Shown here: piece by piece, positions 11,399 through 22,870 of the stretch
How the letters are laid out: every line of letters starts with the position of its first letter
Numbering within the stretch: position 1 is the stretch's first letter
Assembly: GCA_000934455.1 (NCBI GenBank)
Contig: KN885400.1
Location: 49,274 to 91,886, forward strand
Length of the DNA stretch: 42,613 bases
Direction of reading: 5' to 3'
Source: Apostichopus parvimensis
Taxonomy: Eukaryota > Echinodermata > Holothuroidea > Aspidochirotida > Stichopodidae
The notes under the pieces: generated by a model
What the model saw: only the letters and a program-made list of their open reading frames with translations
Told to the model about the DNA's origin: nothing
Databases searched by the model: none
Translations under genes and position numbers: made by a program

Positions 11399-13436
11399 TA
11401 CATGTACTACAGTACTAGGCCTAGCCTATGAGTTGAAAAAAAATACTTTGATCAAATTTACTAATTGAAATCCTACGCTTCTAGTACTCTTGAATTATTT
11501 CCTGTTCTGGAATATTTTGGATAAGTTCTAACTTGAGAATAGCAAAGGTCAAGTGAAGTCCAAGGTTTCCTAGGGAATGAAATTTAACATTCCATATACA
11601 TATGTTTTATTGTAGTTGTGTCACCAAACATACTGCAGCATTTTACACCACCTTTTTTTTTAGTTCAAGACATCATGTTATTGTTAAAAAAAACAGAATT
11701 ACAGGGCAAAGCTCATTAACCTGTATATGTACCTGCGGCTTTAATATCACAAATCATATATGCACATTTCGTGTAATTTACTTACAATACGTGACAGGGA
11801 TTTTGGGATGGCCACTATTAGTTTACTCACAATGATCCCTGTAGTATATATAGCTATTTTAATATAATAATAATAATAATATTGCTATCATATCATACAG
11901 AAGTTCCATAGAACCATCGAAAGGTTTCAGAAACCAAACACTGTAATACAATTACTAAATTAAAAATATCCCCAACGATTGGATTCTATTGGTATTGCTG
12001 TCATGGGTATCTTTGCTGTGTGTAAGCTTATTCTAGAGTCATTTGCCAGTGAGTATATCTGAATAAATCATTCCATTATATTATTGTTTCACTCTTGTTT
12101 TAGAATTCACTAAGGCTAGAATGGCTCCATGATGTCATAAATCAACCAAAGAAAGAAACCGCCTAGTGAAGATGAAGGCAGAGACTGTACTGGATAGAGG
12201 AGATCAGGACCTATGAACCTATCAAGCTTCTTCCAGTATCCTACACTTTTTGATGCACGGAATGACACAGTAATGGTAAGGAAGTACTACAGTGTGCTTG
12301 TTTGTTGTGGATGGATTCACCAAACTGCCTTATAGTTGGCATTTACTTGATTTGTTACAAAATTCTGAAAGTAAACCTAGAGTACCATTCCAAATATGAA
12401 CCCAGATATTAAATGAGGTTAATATGCAAACACTTTGTCCAGAAGATATCTACTACTGTACTACAACAATCAATTAAAGGAAGAAAGTGAAAGAAATTAA
12501 TGTTAATGCTTTCTCGTGTGTCGTAGGTGTGTGTTTCACCTTTGTTATACAAAATATGATTGAAGATGGGGGGGGGGGGGTCGGAGGAGTGACGGGGCAG
12601 CATGGTTGAAGAGGATAAATTTCCTTGCCACTATTTATCGATATCATGTCTTCCTTGCATATTTCAGATCTAAATAATAACAAAAAAGCAAGATATTTCT
12701 CAAACTGCTACAGCTTGGAGACCTTTGCTCCCTGGACTTAGACTAGGGCTTCTAATTTCAGTGAAAGTTTATTCTCTCTGATATGTGTTCTTGTGTGGCA
12801 AGATCACCATCAGGGAACATATCACGTATGCCTAATTTTTAAACATTGCACAGCCATTCACTGCAAGTTTTTTTTTTAAAGCTAATCTACAAAGGTTACA
12901 AGTGGCTTTATCTGCCAAATTTGTGAAGAATACCGACCAACTTGGATAGTTAATGACCAGCTAGACATGGTACTCTATAAATCTTGGGTAATCTAAAATC
13001 TGGAGAAAGTGCCCAGACAGTGGTGTATCTAGGATAGTGTAGCCAATGCAGTCTCGAGGGGTTTGGTGCCATTAAGTACAAACAACTAATATAAAAACTC
13101 CCATCCACCAAAGATGACCCACTAATATAGATACAATTATCTCCTGATGACCTCCAAAGTGGAAATTCAAAAGACATTCTTCCCTCAACAGGGAAACAGA
13201 GATGCAAAATCTCAAAACTTGTTCAGCCAAGCCCAAACCATGGGTGGGTGAAGTTCAACTCTCCTTTGGGAGCTCATTTATGTTGTTGCACCTTACCTTT
13301 CGATACCACTTCCCCAAGACACCTGCCAATCTGGTTCAATGCTAATGGTTTACTGGAAATTATTTTGATACTTACCTGGTTATTGGAAACTTAAGTGTAC
13401 TTTTCTTCCTCTGGATTCCTCTGTGATATTCATGTA
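11399..13436. other. Stretch without a confirmed gene
   Basis: An AATAAT microsatellite lies near 11862-11882 and a G-run at 12570-12580. A plus-strand segment at 12104-12275 has a good acceptor (TTGTTTTAG) and donor (ATG|GTAAGG) but stops in every frame, so it could at most be a non-coding exon. Minus-strand donors occur at about 13292 (AAAG|GTAAGG) and 13375 (CCAG|GTAAGT), with no convincing coding exon in front of them. Confidence 0.45.
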
Positions 13437-14148
13437 GCCAGAGACATACTCATATATATTTCTGACTGACATTCTCAATATCTACTATCATTAGAACTTA
13501 GTTAGCCAGAGACACACACATATCTATTTCTGACTGACTTTCTCAATATCTACTATCATTAGAACTTAGTTAGCCAGAGACACACACATATCTATTTCTG
13601 ACTGACATTCTCAATATCAACGATCATTAGAACTTAGTTAGCCAGAGACACACACATATCTATTTCTGACTGACTTTCTCAATATCTACTATCATTAGAA
13701 CTTAGTTAGCCAGAGACACACACATATCTATTTCTGATTGACATTCTCAATATCAACTATCATTAGAACTTAGTTAGCCAGAGACACACACATATCTATT
13801 TCTGACTGACATTCTCAATATCAACGATCATTAGAACTTAGTTAGCCAGAGACACACACATATCTATTTCTGACTGACATTCTCAATATCTACTATCATT
13901 AGAACTTAGTTAGCCAGAGACACACACATATCTATTTCTGACTGACATTCTCAATATCTACTATCATTAGAACTTAGTTATCCAGAGACATACACATATC
14001 TATTTCTGACTGACATTCTCAATATCTACTATCATAAGAACTTAGTTAACCATAGACACACACGTATCTATTTCTGAATGACATTCTCAATATCTACTAT
14101 CATTAGAACTTAATTGGCCAGAGACATACGCATATCTATTTCTGACTG
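13437..14148. repeat. 68-bp minisatellite, about 10.5 units
   Basis: Units begin GCCAGAGACA and recur exactly every 68 bases at 13437, 13505, 13573, 13641, 13709, 13777, 13845, 13913, 13981, 14049 and 14117 (the last partial). Shared words are CACACACATATCTATTTCTG, ACTGACATTCTCAATATC and ATCATTAGAACTTAGTTA. Unit variants partly alternate: TTTCTC with TCTACTATC in units starting 13505 and 13641, CATTCTC with TCAACGATC in units at 13573 and 13777. This suggests spread of dimers. The first and last units are the most diverged, as expected for array edges. Stops in all frames exclude a coding repeat. Confidence 0.95.
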
Positions 14149-15855
14149 ATCCACCCAACCCCTCATCATAAATAGTTGTCATGGATAATGTCAGGTATTG
14201 AATACTGCACTATGACAAGCAACGTTTTATGTTTAATCACAGATGATCATACAACACAAAATGGCAAGTTCTTAAAAAAGTTGATCATGCCATATCATCT
14301 GAAATACTTATTGCATTGTTTGGTTTCGATGAAAATCGTAACCTTTGTAGCCATGCAGGCAGTAGCCTCCTGTTTTTGTCGAGGTCAATTGTCATTTGGA
14401 GTCACTAGGTGCCACATTGTGGAAACCTTGTTTATAATCTACTGTCCCACCGACCAGCCTGTTAGATATCACCCATCCACATGTGCGTTACACCTCATGA
14501 GAATAGGAGAGGATGTTGGCAATTTGAAATTAGCTTAAGGGCATCCGCATATAATAATCAGAAGTCTCGACCAAATCTCTATTGAATTAAGTGTCTAGAT
14601 AACGTTTGGTGTTGCCATGTACGTTGCTACATACATGCCCATGCACAAAGGTATGAAATGCACTTGGTACATACAACGTTGCTATTGGAATTGGACGTTA
14701 TCATTGTGAATCATCGGTTATATATATTTGCTTTCGTCGTATTCTGCAATTTTCGAGATCCAGTGAAAAATAAAAACTTCAGGTCTGGATGCAGTAACGT
14801 TGGTAAAATGACCAGGCGCCGTTTACGAAAATTACCTGTTGCCTAAATGTTTTAGAGGCAACCAGACACAAAATCTTGGGGACCAGGGGGTAAAAATTGC
14901 CCGGCCCCTGCCTAATGCATGGCTTGTGGGTGTAACACATTGAGTAGAAGAAGCTTATTGTTTTTGGTAGAGATCAATCTGTATGCTGAATACAAGAAGT
15001 TTCCATCTCGGTCATCAGCTGGCAATGTGAATATTGTTTGTCATATCTCAATGCTTTTTGCTGTACTACTTATATATTAGTTATACATTAGTTATAATTA
15101 GATTTGAGTCTGGGTAGAAAGGGATTATGTTACTGCATAACCCTAGTGGACAGTAAACTGCTTTAACTTGCTTCAACAAAGTCCCTAAGGGAAGATAAAG
15201 GCCTCACCATAAAACAAATACACCATGTATGCGGGACTGCATGCTATACATTGTATTGCTTCCAATGACGTGTACACACATGCATGTGAATATGTGTAGG
15301 TTCAATTAACTGGGTCAGTATTTGTTCTGTGAATGCATCATAAATTATAGCACAGAATATTTAGATTAACAACCAACCCTATATGGGAAGCAGGTTCCAA
15401 GTTGACAGTATTTCTTAGTGATGGGTGGCAGGTAAGGATAGTAATCAGGTCTTTGCATCACTGCTATACTCCCCTGTATTGCCAACCTAGCTCCCTCCAA
15501 AATAGGCAGTTAAATACAAATTCAAAGCCTGCAATGTTTGACAGGCTCTTCAAAGATCAATTTAGTTTATAAATTCATGCTCCCTTACAACATCAATATA
15601 CACATTTTAAACAAATAATACCCATACCCACACTAAGTGAGAACACTTCTAAAGTCTGGTTCATATTATGAGGAGGACTAACTTTATTGGTACATATAAG
15701 TTACATTGATAGCATCACGTCAGCAACTATTCCAATTGTCCTAACTGAACAGTTTTTACAGTGATAAAAAATATCACAGACCTCTAGAATTTTCACCTTG
15801 ATAAATCTAATGAATGAAAAGTTGAATTACTTTGTATTTTCTCTTTGACCTCCAG
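14149..15855. other. Stretch without a recognised gene
   Basis: The longest frame is 120 codons on the plus strand (14176-14538). It has no recognisable domain, no splice evidence and an unremarkable composition. Nothing else is identifiable. Confidence 0.45.
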
Positions 15856-15981
15856 GTGGTACAGTTTCAACTTTGCATTGTAACGTTTATTTTGTACATT
15901 TCCTTCAAGGAAGTGAAAAAGAAAGGTTGAAACAGGCAAACATAACTGATGACATTACTTTCTTTGTAAATGAGAGTCTGG
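15856..15981 (+). CDS. Candidate internal exon of an unidentified plus-strand gene
   Basis: A strong acceptor (TATTTTCTCTTTGACCTCCAG|) and a donor (AGTCTGG|GTGAGT) bound 126 nt that stay open for 42 codons in phase 1-1. The peptide includes GGTVSTLHCNVYFVHFLQ, then GSEKERLKQANITDDITFFV and NESL. Phase 1-1 exons are common for extracellular modules, and the pattern TVSTLHCNV is faintly like an immunoglobulin-type strand, but I cannot assign a family. It is antisense to the NLR gene and lies about 1 kb beyond the end of its post-NACHT exon. It would splice in phase to the candidate exon at 16436. A chance open frame remains possible. Confidence 0.38.
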
Positions 15982-16435
15982 GTGAGTTTCTTTAGGACAT
16001 TCAGTTTGTAAAATGGAAATGAGTTTGTGCTGCATACCTTTGATCAAGGCAATGAAGCTGTATTAAGTAATAATCTTTTAGTGTATTTATATTGCACAAA
16101 TTCATGCATAATATTTAACCAGACCCAAACAAGAAAACAATGGAATGTATAATTAGAAAGTGATATGCATATTCATGGTTATTCCTATTTAACAGAAATA
16201 GAACACATTTATAAAAAAACAAAGTTGTCAACTTCCCAAATGTTGATCCCAACATTGTGTCAACATCTTGCTTTTTCAAAATTGTGTTACATGGACCAGG
16301 CATGAGCACTAACATGTTATTTACCACCCCAATGCAACAAATTTGCTACACATTACTAATTTTTGTACTAATTTTGTTAATTCCTTTGCAATTAAAGCTG
16401 AGTAGAAATCAACCCACAACAGCATACCATAACAG

Positions 16436-16493
16436 GCACAACAGTAAATATTACAGAGGATAATTTGAAGAACCTGCGTTCAGGATTTCCAAG
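16436..16493 (+). CDS. Candidate short exon following the one at 15856
   Basis: An acceptor (CATACCATAACAG|, weak pyrimidine tract) and a consensus donor (TTCCAAG|GTAAGC) bound 58 nt. In phase 1 the exon reads TTVNITEDNLKNLRSGFP and ends in phase 2. Joined to the preceding candidate exon the junction codon is GGC (Gly), giving ...NESLGTTVNITEDNLKN. The incoming phase fits, and the shared style of the two peptides (ITDD/ITED, Asn-rich) is mild support. No following exon was identified, and the function is unknown. Confidence 0.3.
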
Positions 16494-16983
16494 GTAAGCT
16501 GTGAACCGTTTTCGTCTTTTAAGATATATAATATCACATTTTATTTAATCAAATCATTGCTTCTACATTGAGACAATGATACAATGGTCATCTTTCTACA
16601 CAAAATAATAGGTTTTATCCCATGCAATTGTTTTATGTGGTGCTATATTTCTTATATTTGTTCTGACTAAGAGAGTGATATGAGAAAAATAAAAACCTAA
16701 TCAGAGTTTTATTGGCATTCAGGAAGGAAATTTAATTTTTAAGTTTTTTGGGGGGGTATATAATCTATCCACAATTAAAAGGAACATCAAAATCAAAAGG
16801 AATAAAAACAAAAAAGAGTTGACCTCTCAAATTTAATGAACTATTGTAATAGAAATCTAAACAATGTGCGTAGCAAAGTTGAGTCACAAATATGGAATAT
16901 ATTAACCCAACATTGATGAACTTTTTCATCTTAAGAACTCGTTCTGGTGTGTTGAGAGTTTCAATATACAAAATGAGAATTAC

Positions 16984-17300
16984 CTGATTAGTTGAAGCAA
17001 GTTCAAGGACTTGTACGGTAGACCTCTGTAACAATTTGGCATCACTTGGGGAAAAGGAAATTGTACTTGACACCAAGTCTTTAACTGACTGCAGAAATTG
17101 GTCTGATATTTCTTCTTGTTCAAGCATACAAAGTATAGCAAACTGGCGTCCCTCTTCGGTTTCGATCAGATGTTTGATGATGATGTCTGCTGCTGACTTG
17201 TCGAGACCACATGCAAAGCGATAGACATACTGGAGGTCAAGCGGGTTGATGCTGTTCAAGGTTTCTTTCACATTGATTGATGACCCTGCTGAAGACGCTC
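16984..17300 (-). CDS. NLR gene, exon following NACHT (helical domain)
   Basis: A 317-nt exon with acceptor GGATTGCAG|GAGCG and donor AATCAG|GTAATT. It starts in phase 1, matching the end of the NACHT exon, and ends in phase 0. The peptide begins GASSAGSSINVKETLNSINP and contains LDLQYVYRFACGLDKSAADI, which resembles the helical segment after NACHT in invertebrate NLRs (YRFACGL..KAA..I..H). It continues EEGRQFAILCMLEQE and ends LASTNQ. The position in the protein is about residues 509-613 of the joined model. In NLR proteins this region helps hold the inactive state and links NACHT to the LRRs. If the donor is ignored the frame runs on to a stop at 16765, but that extension is hydrophobic, AT-rich and unlike the family, so splicing is preferred. 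The next exon should start in phase 0; I could not find it. Confidence 0.8.
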
Positions 17301-18686
17301 CTGCAATCCAAGCAGACAGATTATACAGGTGTTAATTTATTGCATCCAATCAAGGTGCTGACACATTGTAATAGTATCACTGTTCCATTGTCCTAGTTGT
17401 TGTATAAACTCTTACTATAATTTAAGTAGTAATCATTGCATACACAGTTATTTCTAAAAACGATCATTCAAAAGATGTATGTTACTGATGTTTTGTTTTA
17501 TAGTGTTGTGACATCATACACTGTCATGATAACAGAAATCATGGATTGATTCAACTTCAAGATTTGTGCTTAGAAGCAGACATAATGGCAGATAGTATTA
17601 ATGGTCTATCTGAGGTTTAGAGAAGGATACAGTTTGCCTGAGAGAAACTCAAACAAATATGTTAACAATTAATGTTATATTTTGTGAGGCCAAAATACTC
17701 AGAATTTAGGTTTACAACCCTACACATACGTTCATTGCATGCTTCATTGATGCATTTTTGGTCTAAGCACAGGTCCAGTTACATTGCGTATTAACCCTGA
17801 AACACGCCTTCATTGCATGTTTCATTGATCGATTTAGGTCTTAAGCACAGACCAATGTGACAGGGAGTAATAACCCCGGTAATCTGCCTTCATTACATAC
17901 TTCATTCATGTGATAAAGTTATTTCAGTGTGACAGTGAATAGTGACCCTAAACCTGCTTTCATTATGTGCTGTATTGCTACATTATCAGTACTTACAGGC
18001 CAGTGTGACAGTGAATACTAACCATAAACCTGCCTTCAATACATTTGTTGTTGTTGCTGCTGAATTGTAAGTACTGACAGGCCAATATGACAATGAATAT
18101 GATACACAGGATGGCTTACCACCTGCAATGTAGTTGACAATATCATTATTATTACTCAACATAATGTAGGTCAGCCTGACTGGTTTAACACAGTGATCTG
18201 ATTGCTTATGCTACTTTTCCAAATTGTTGCCCTGTGAGGGCTCTATCAATATTTACCAACAGTAGGGTCATTTAGGGTGAAAGGTAATATGAAGTTACCA
18301 GCAGCCAAAGGGAAGAGTGAGTCTAATCTGCATCCCTGCTAGATGCTTGCTCACATTTTTAGTAAGCTGGGCCTTAACAATTCAGTTTGTGAAGGGCACA
18401 ATAAACAATACAGCAAAAGAGTCAGAGGTCATTTTGTAGATATTACAGTGAAAACATTAAATTGAATGTAGTAAATGTGTATTTCTCTCGACCTGTTAAA
18501 TTGGTAACATCCTTTAACATACCTCTTAATATTGTTTTAAGGAATGTCAATTGTTCTAACATGCCATGCTACCATGCCATGCTAATGTTGTCCATCAATA
18601 AGGAAATGTCTGAGTTGTATTACTGATATAAATCGTTATGTTCTAGTGAGTGTTCTTCAATGGTCTTTTCATGTCTATTTCACAAG
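17301..18686. other. Intron of the NLR gene, proximal part
   Basis: This is the lower-coordinate part of the 4.4-kb intron between the NACHT and post-NACHT exons. It holds a degenerate tandem repeat (17729-18100) and otherwise no recognised feature. Confidence 0.6.
17729..18100. repeat. Degenerate tandem repeat, about 70-80 bp unit, five units
   Basis: The word CCTTCATT (or close variants) recurs at about 17729, 17807, 17887, 17957 and 18033. Each is followed by a TTCATTGAT-like word, AGCACAG or TACAGGCCA, and then TGTGACAGTGAAT and CCCTAAACCTG variants. The units are strongly diverged, so this is an old array in the NLR intron. Confidence 0.7.
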
Positions 18687-18791
18687 NNNNNNNNNNNNNN
18701 NNNNNNNNNNNNNNNNNNNNNNNNNNNNNNNNNNNNNNNNNNNNNNNNNNNNNNNNNNNNNNNNNNNNNNNNNNNNNNNNNNNNNNNNNNN
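18687..18791. other. Assembly gap (105 N) flanked by a direct repeat
   Basis: The unknown bases lie in the NLR intron. Before the gap (18641-18672) and just after it (18792-18822) are near-identical words: TTCTAGTGAGTGTTCTTCAA and TCTAGTTAGTGTACTTCAA, each followed by TGGTC.TTTCAT. The gap may hide a tandem repeat or mark a mis-joined overlap. Confidence 0.95.
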
Positions 18792-20315
18792 TCTAGTTAG
18801 TGTACTTCAATGGTCCTTTCATTAAGTGATACAGAGAGCAATCTGTGAAGACTTGTAAACATGATATCTGTGAAAGAATGGAATCATCAGATGTAAGAAG
18901 ATGCAGCTCATAGCATGTAATTTAAACAACGCTTTTTGTGCATTCCTAGTCAAGATTTAAGGTTTCATGTTTAAAACAGTAACACTGATTATTTATGAGG
19001 TATCGTTGAGATTCAGCTTCATAGCCTAGTGTAAGGCATTCATGCTGATAAAAATACTTCAATATCGATATATCATTCCATTCATACTCATTGGTGTGCT
19101 CTGTTTAGGAACTTTTTGGCCTTTAGATTTTCACAATGCCACTGAAGTAATTAAATAATATTTAACACTGTCTTTTCCTTGATTCCACAATCCAACAAAA
19201 TTGTAAACTTCATTAAAAGTAAATTGGAGAGCAAAACACTCATATTCCTACACTAACTCGGCTGATGGTGTGATTGGTTGTACAAATATTATAAACACCA
19301 GTACTGTAGCATAATTAGCGGTGTTTGTATACATTGTTTTTTGTTATTTGATAGGAACATTCAAATTTGGAGTGGTATGGCCTGAACAAGTTATAACAAT
19401 GTAAAAAGGGACATCCTGATTCAGGGTTTTAGGCTATTAACATATTTATTTTAAGACTATACTTGTTTCCAGTAAGTCTTTCTTTATTAATAAGGAGTAT
19501 GATCTTTTGTTACTTTGTCAGTAACATATTACTATGCAAATTATTATGCAAATAAATTTACATATGTATTATACTATTGAATTCAGGTCAGTTAGCAAAG
19601 TACATCAATGTTAATGCTCTATAATTCTACTCTGCAAGAATTGGTAAATTGTTGACAAATACTTCCCAGCATATTTTCCTTGCAATTTTGAACATACTTT
19701 GAAAAACAATTACAGGAAAATGAGAGAAATTGCAGATGATATATATTACAGATTATTAAACTTCTGATGCCATAAAACAATGGATTCTGGTTTGTCTGAT
19801 GTTTTACTTTATACTTACTTTAATAATTTATATCTCTGTGACACAAAATGTGATGAGATTTTAGATATTGATTTGCATAGCTTTGATCTTTACCTCTGTA
19901 AATTTGCTGAGCAATAAACTTTAGCCACAAAAATGGCATTTACACAATATTTGGGGATAGGATTATAAAACTGACGAGCACAAGTAGCAAAAATCTAGTT
20001 AGACTGAATAACGTGAATCATAGAACTCCTTTGTCTGAAGTCATTAGTTTTTAGTCTAAGTTTTTCATTTTTAGGTTGCAGTATTTCTTACCTAGCTAGT
20101 GTTTTTTGATGCATGTAAAACTAAAAGTATTTGATATGATTATACATTTACAGCAATATGAAAACTCACGTCCATTTTAGATAACCCGTATATATGTGTA
20201 CCAATAATTTTGTAAATATAGTGTAGTGAGCTTCTTACGACATTGCCTTTATCTTCCTGAAGATATCTCTACCTTAAGGATCTCTTGTCTTCGAATATAA
20301 AAAAAACATCAAAAT
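18792..20315. other. Intron of the NLR gene, middle part, no feature recognised
   Basis: This is AT-rich sequence with no convincing exon on either strand. A minus-strand donor-like word near 20091 (CTAG|GTAAGA) has no coding frame in front of it. Confidence 0.55.
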
Positions 20316-21408
20316 TACAAGATCCCAAGGGCACTATGGTTCTTTGCTTGTAAGAAATATTTACAAAGGAGCAGCACTGTCCTAAAATTGTTATGTGGTC
20401 TGATGAACACACAATATTATTGCCAAAAAAATCTAAAATCAACCGTTTATTCTTTTGAGAACCTGTTGAGGACCAGGTGACTGATATGAGCAAGAGTTGG
20501 CTTTGTTTACAGAACTCACAGAATCATCCTAAATGTACTTATAACGAATTGTAACAAAACCAAAGGAACCTTGATCTCTAATAACTTCGCACAAAGGTTG
20601 CAGAGGAGTCAACTTATGGACAATTTAGATCGGAATATGGCCACGAAAATTCAATAAATCAACTTGAAAGAAACTAACACAGGTCACTGGAGGCCAACCT
20701 GAGGTCAAAGGTCACCCAAATCCAGGTCATTGTAGTTTGACACGCTGATTCCAAAAAGCAACATGACAAGTCTGTACTACCATCCTAACTGTACTTATTA
20801 AAAACAAAAACCTGACCTCTGATACCTTCTCACACGCATGTCGCACAGGAGTCAACCATGAACAGTTTTGATCGGAAGGTACTGGCCACGAAAATTCAAA
20901 TAACCAAATAAACTAATAAAGGTCACCGGAGGTCAACCTGAGGTCAAATGTCACCTAGATGCGGGTCGACTACTGGATTGCAATAGTGTAACTCCCAACC
21001 TTGACGGACATTTTGTTCTCAAGTTATTGCAAAAATACTAGTTTTTGACCACTAATTGACCTTTGTCGACCTTCGATCACATTACCGTTGTTTTGAAACG
21101 ATCCCTTACCCCATTCACAACTACTCCCAAAATATTAACCATGTCGGACCCTGTCAATGGGAGTTATTGCTGTTTTCAATATTTTGGTTTTTGACCTCTA
21201 ACTGACCTTTGGTGACCTTCACAGGCACCAAAAACAATAGGGCACACCTCACTATGGCGGATCTATATACCAAGTTTGAGTTAAGTCCAAATTTCCCTTG
21301 TTGAGTGTACCCAAGCAAGTGTCACAGACGAACACACAGAGACACCCACACACTCACATACACACGCCAACCTGACTACAGCAACCTGACTAAAGCAAGG
21401 AACCAAAA
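20316..21408. repeat. Dispersed repeat, copy C (about 1.1 kb)
   Basis: It begins ACAAGATCCCAAGGGCAC, close to the start of copies A and B, and ends ACTAAAGCAAGGAACCAAAA like their 3' ends. The interior is shorter but has the same words: AACTTCGCACAAAGGT, AGGTCAAAGGTCACC, TTGACCTTTG, AGGCACCAAAAACAATAGGG, and a CACACA-rich stretch near the end. Half-site arrays occur at 20681-20714 and 20920-20946. It lies inside the NLR intron, 284 bp downstream (in gene sense) of the NACHT exon. Confidence 0.82.
20920..20946 (+). promoter_or_regulatory. Half-site array in repeat copy C
   Basis: Perfect AGGTCA at 20920, 20930 and 20941 (spacers 4 and 5), followed after one base by the degenerate ATGTCA. A second array at 20681-20714 has AGGTCA, AGGCCA, AGGTCA, AGGTCA with spacers 4, 5 and 1. 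Binding is not shown. Confidence 0.3.
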
Positions 21409-21691
21409 CTGATCCAAATCCGAATCTTTCTGATGTTGAACTTGGTTAACGGCAATTGATGACTCTTTATTTACTTACATTTTCACGCATGTTGTATGAA
21501 TGTTAATTTACACACCCAACAGCATACCATGTGGGGTGGGGGGGGGGATACGAGGACCGTAATATGTTTACCTATGCACATAAAATGACATCATACGAAC
21601 AATACTTCCATCGCTTAATTTAACTCAATATTCTCCACATCAAAGATGACAAACTGGTTATGCATTAATATATCGGTACTGAAAGCCTTAC

Positions 21692-22870
21692 CTTCACTAA
21701 GAATCCGAACCAGATGATGAGAGGCATAAAACTCACAGATGATTTTGTGAAATAGTCGTGCTTCTATCTCATATCGGTACTGGACAATGCGAAAGACCTC
21801 ATCCTGTGCCAATATCCCGAGATCAATATAGTAATCATAGAATTTTTGTCCAAGTTCTGAAACTAAATATGTCTTCTTCCATGCCAGCTGCTGTTTCTTC
21901 TGCGTGAGGCCATCAAAAGCAATACGGTATAGCTTAGCTAGTTCCCCTTCAAAAGCAGGCGCCTCAGTATTATTACCTTTCTTGCTTTTCATATGGTTAT
22001 GAAAGCATGCGATCAGATACTTGAAAAACGTTGTTAATGAGCTAAATATCTCGATTTCTGGACTTTTGTGTACTATGTGAGCGACCATAGTGAAGAAGAT
22101 AGGGACTTGACAGAGATCCTTTAACAAGTGGTTTCCCTGAAGGTGATTTTCGATCCGATCTGCCAACTGGACATCATTATCCATCACCTTCAGGATATAG
22201 TTCCGACGTTCAGCCACCCCAAACCCTGTTAATCTGATTCGTTTTGTGTCGGGGTGTAATTCAGGTGGGAGGTTTAATGTCCTGGTAAGTATCATGACAA
22301 CCATCTCTTGAAACATTTTCATCTCAATGATGGAGGAGATATCTGTTTCGGTGTCATTCTTGTCAGGATACTCGTCATAACTGTCAAATAAAATGACAAC
22401 AGAATCTTTGCATACTTTGAGGATTTCCTCAATGCAAGCTTCATCCATGTCCTCATCTTTGGGCACTATGAATTTCTTTATGGCAGTGTATATAGACTTC
22501 ACACCTGCCAGTTGCCTCAACTGGAGATATATAAGTATATCTACATCTTTGAGAGGAGATGTAGGGTTCTCAGTACACCAGTCATAGAGATACTGTAATG
22601 TAATTGTGGATTTCCCATACCCAGGTTCCCCCTCGATAATCTTTCTCTTTGACTCAGTTTTGGGGCTTTTCAGAATTTCGTTGTAAGATTTTAACGATTC
22701 TAGCACATCAGGCTTTTGCATGGAATCACCCTCTTGAGCCAAGTAGTGAATACCTCCTTCGACGAAAAAACTGTTAATACTACACTTGCTCATAGAAGGA
22801 AACGGCTTTGCTGTTCCGTACTGCTTTTGATAGGCTATTTTTGCATACTTGATGAGATTGTTTTTCTTTT
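21692..22870 (-). CDS. NLR gene, NACHT exon
   Basis: The exon is 1179 nt (393 codons, phase 1-1), with acceptor CTTTTTTTTTTTCTCAG| and strong donor AGTGAAG|GTAAGG. It encodes a NACHT nucleotide-binding and oligomerisation domain of the STAND ATPase type. Walker A GEPGYGKST lies at 22605-22631 (about residues 195-203 of the joined model). Walker B is ILFDSYDE (about 274-281). ILTRTLNLPPELHPDTKRIR resembles the sensor-1 region. A winged-helix-like part (CQVPIFFTMVAHI, then AFDGLT) follows. The segment before the P-loop, SINSFFVEGGIHYL, is like the leader of echinoderm NLR NACHT exons. No frameshift or stop is present and all nucleotide-binding motifs are intact, so the gene is probably functional. 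Reading past the donor gives a stop at 21615, and a transcript that retains this intron would end there after about 26 further codons. Confidence 0.93.

Noticed and set aside
12104-12275. Plus-strand segment with good acceptor and donor
   Set aside because: There are stops in all three frames, so not coding. It could be a non-coding RNA exon, but there is no other support.
13437-14148. Regularly spaced repeats as a possible CRISPR array
   Set aside because: The whole 68-bp unit repeats without unique spacers, and the genome is eukaryotic, so it is a minisatellite.
14176-14538. 120-codon plus-strand frame
   Set aside because: No domain, no splice context, and composition like its surroundings; length alone is not enough.
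16765-16983. Read-through extension of the post-NACHT exon to a stop
   Set aside because: It is hydrophobic, AT-rich and unlike NLR sequence, and it follows a good donor (CAG|GTAATT).
17036-17224. Plus-strand frame of 62 codons
   Set aside because: It is the antisense shadow of the post-NACHT exon.
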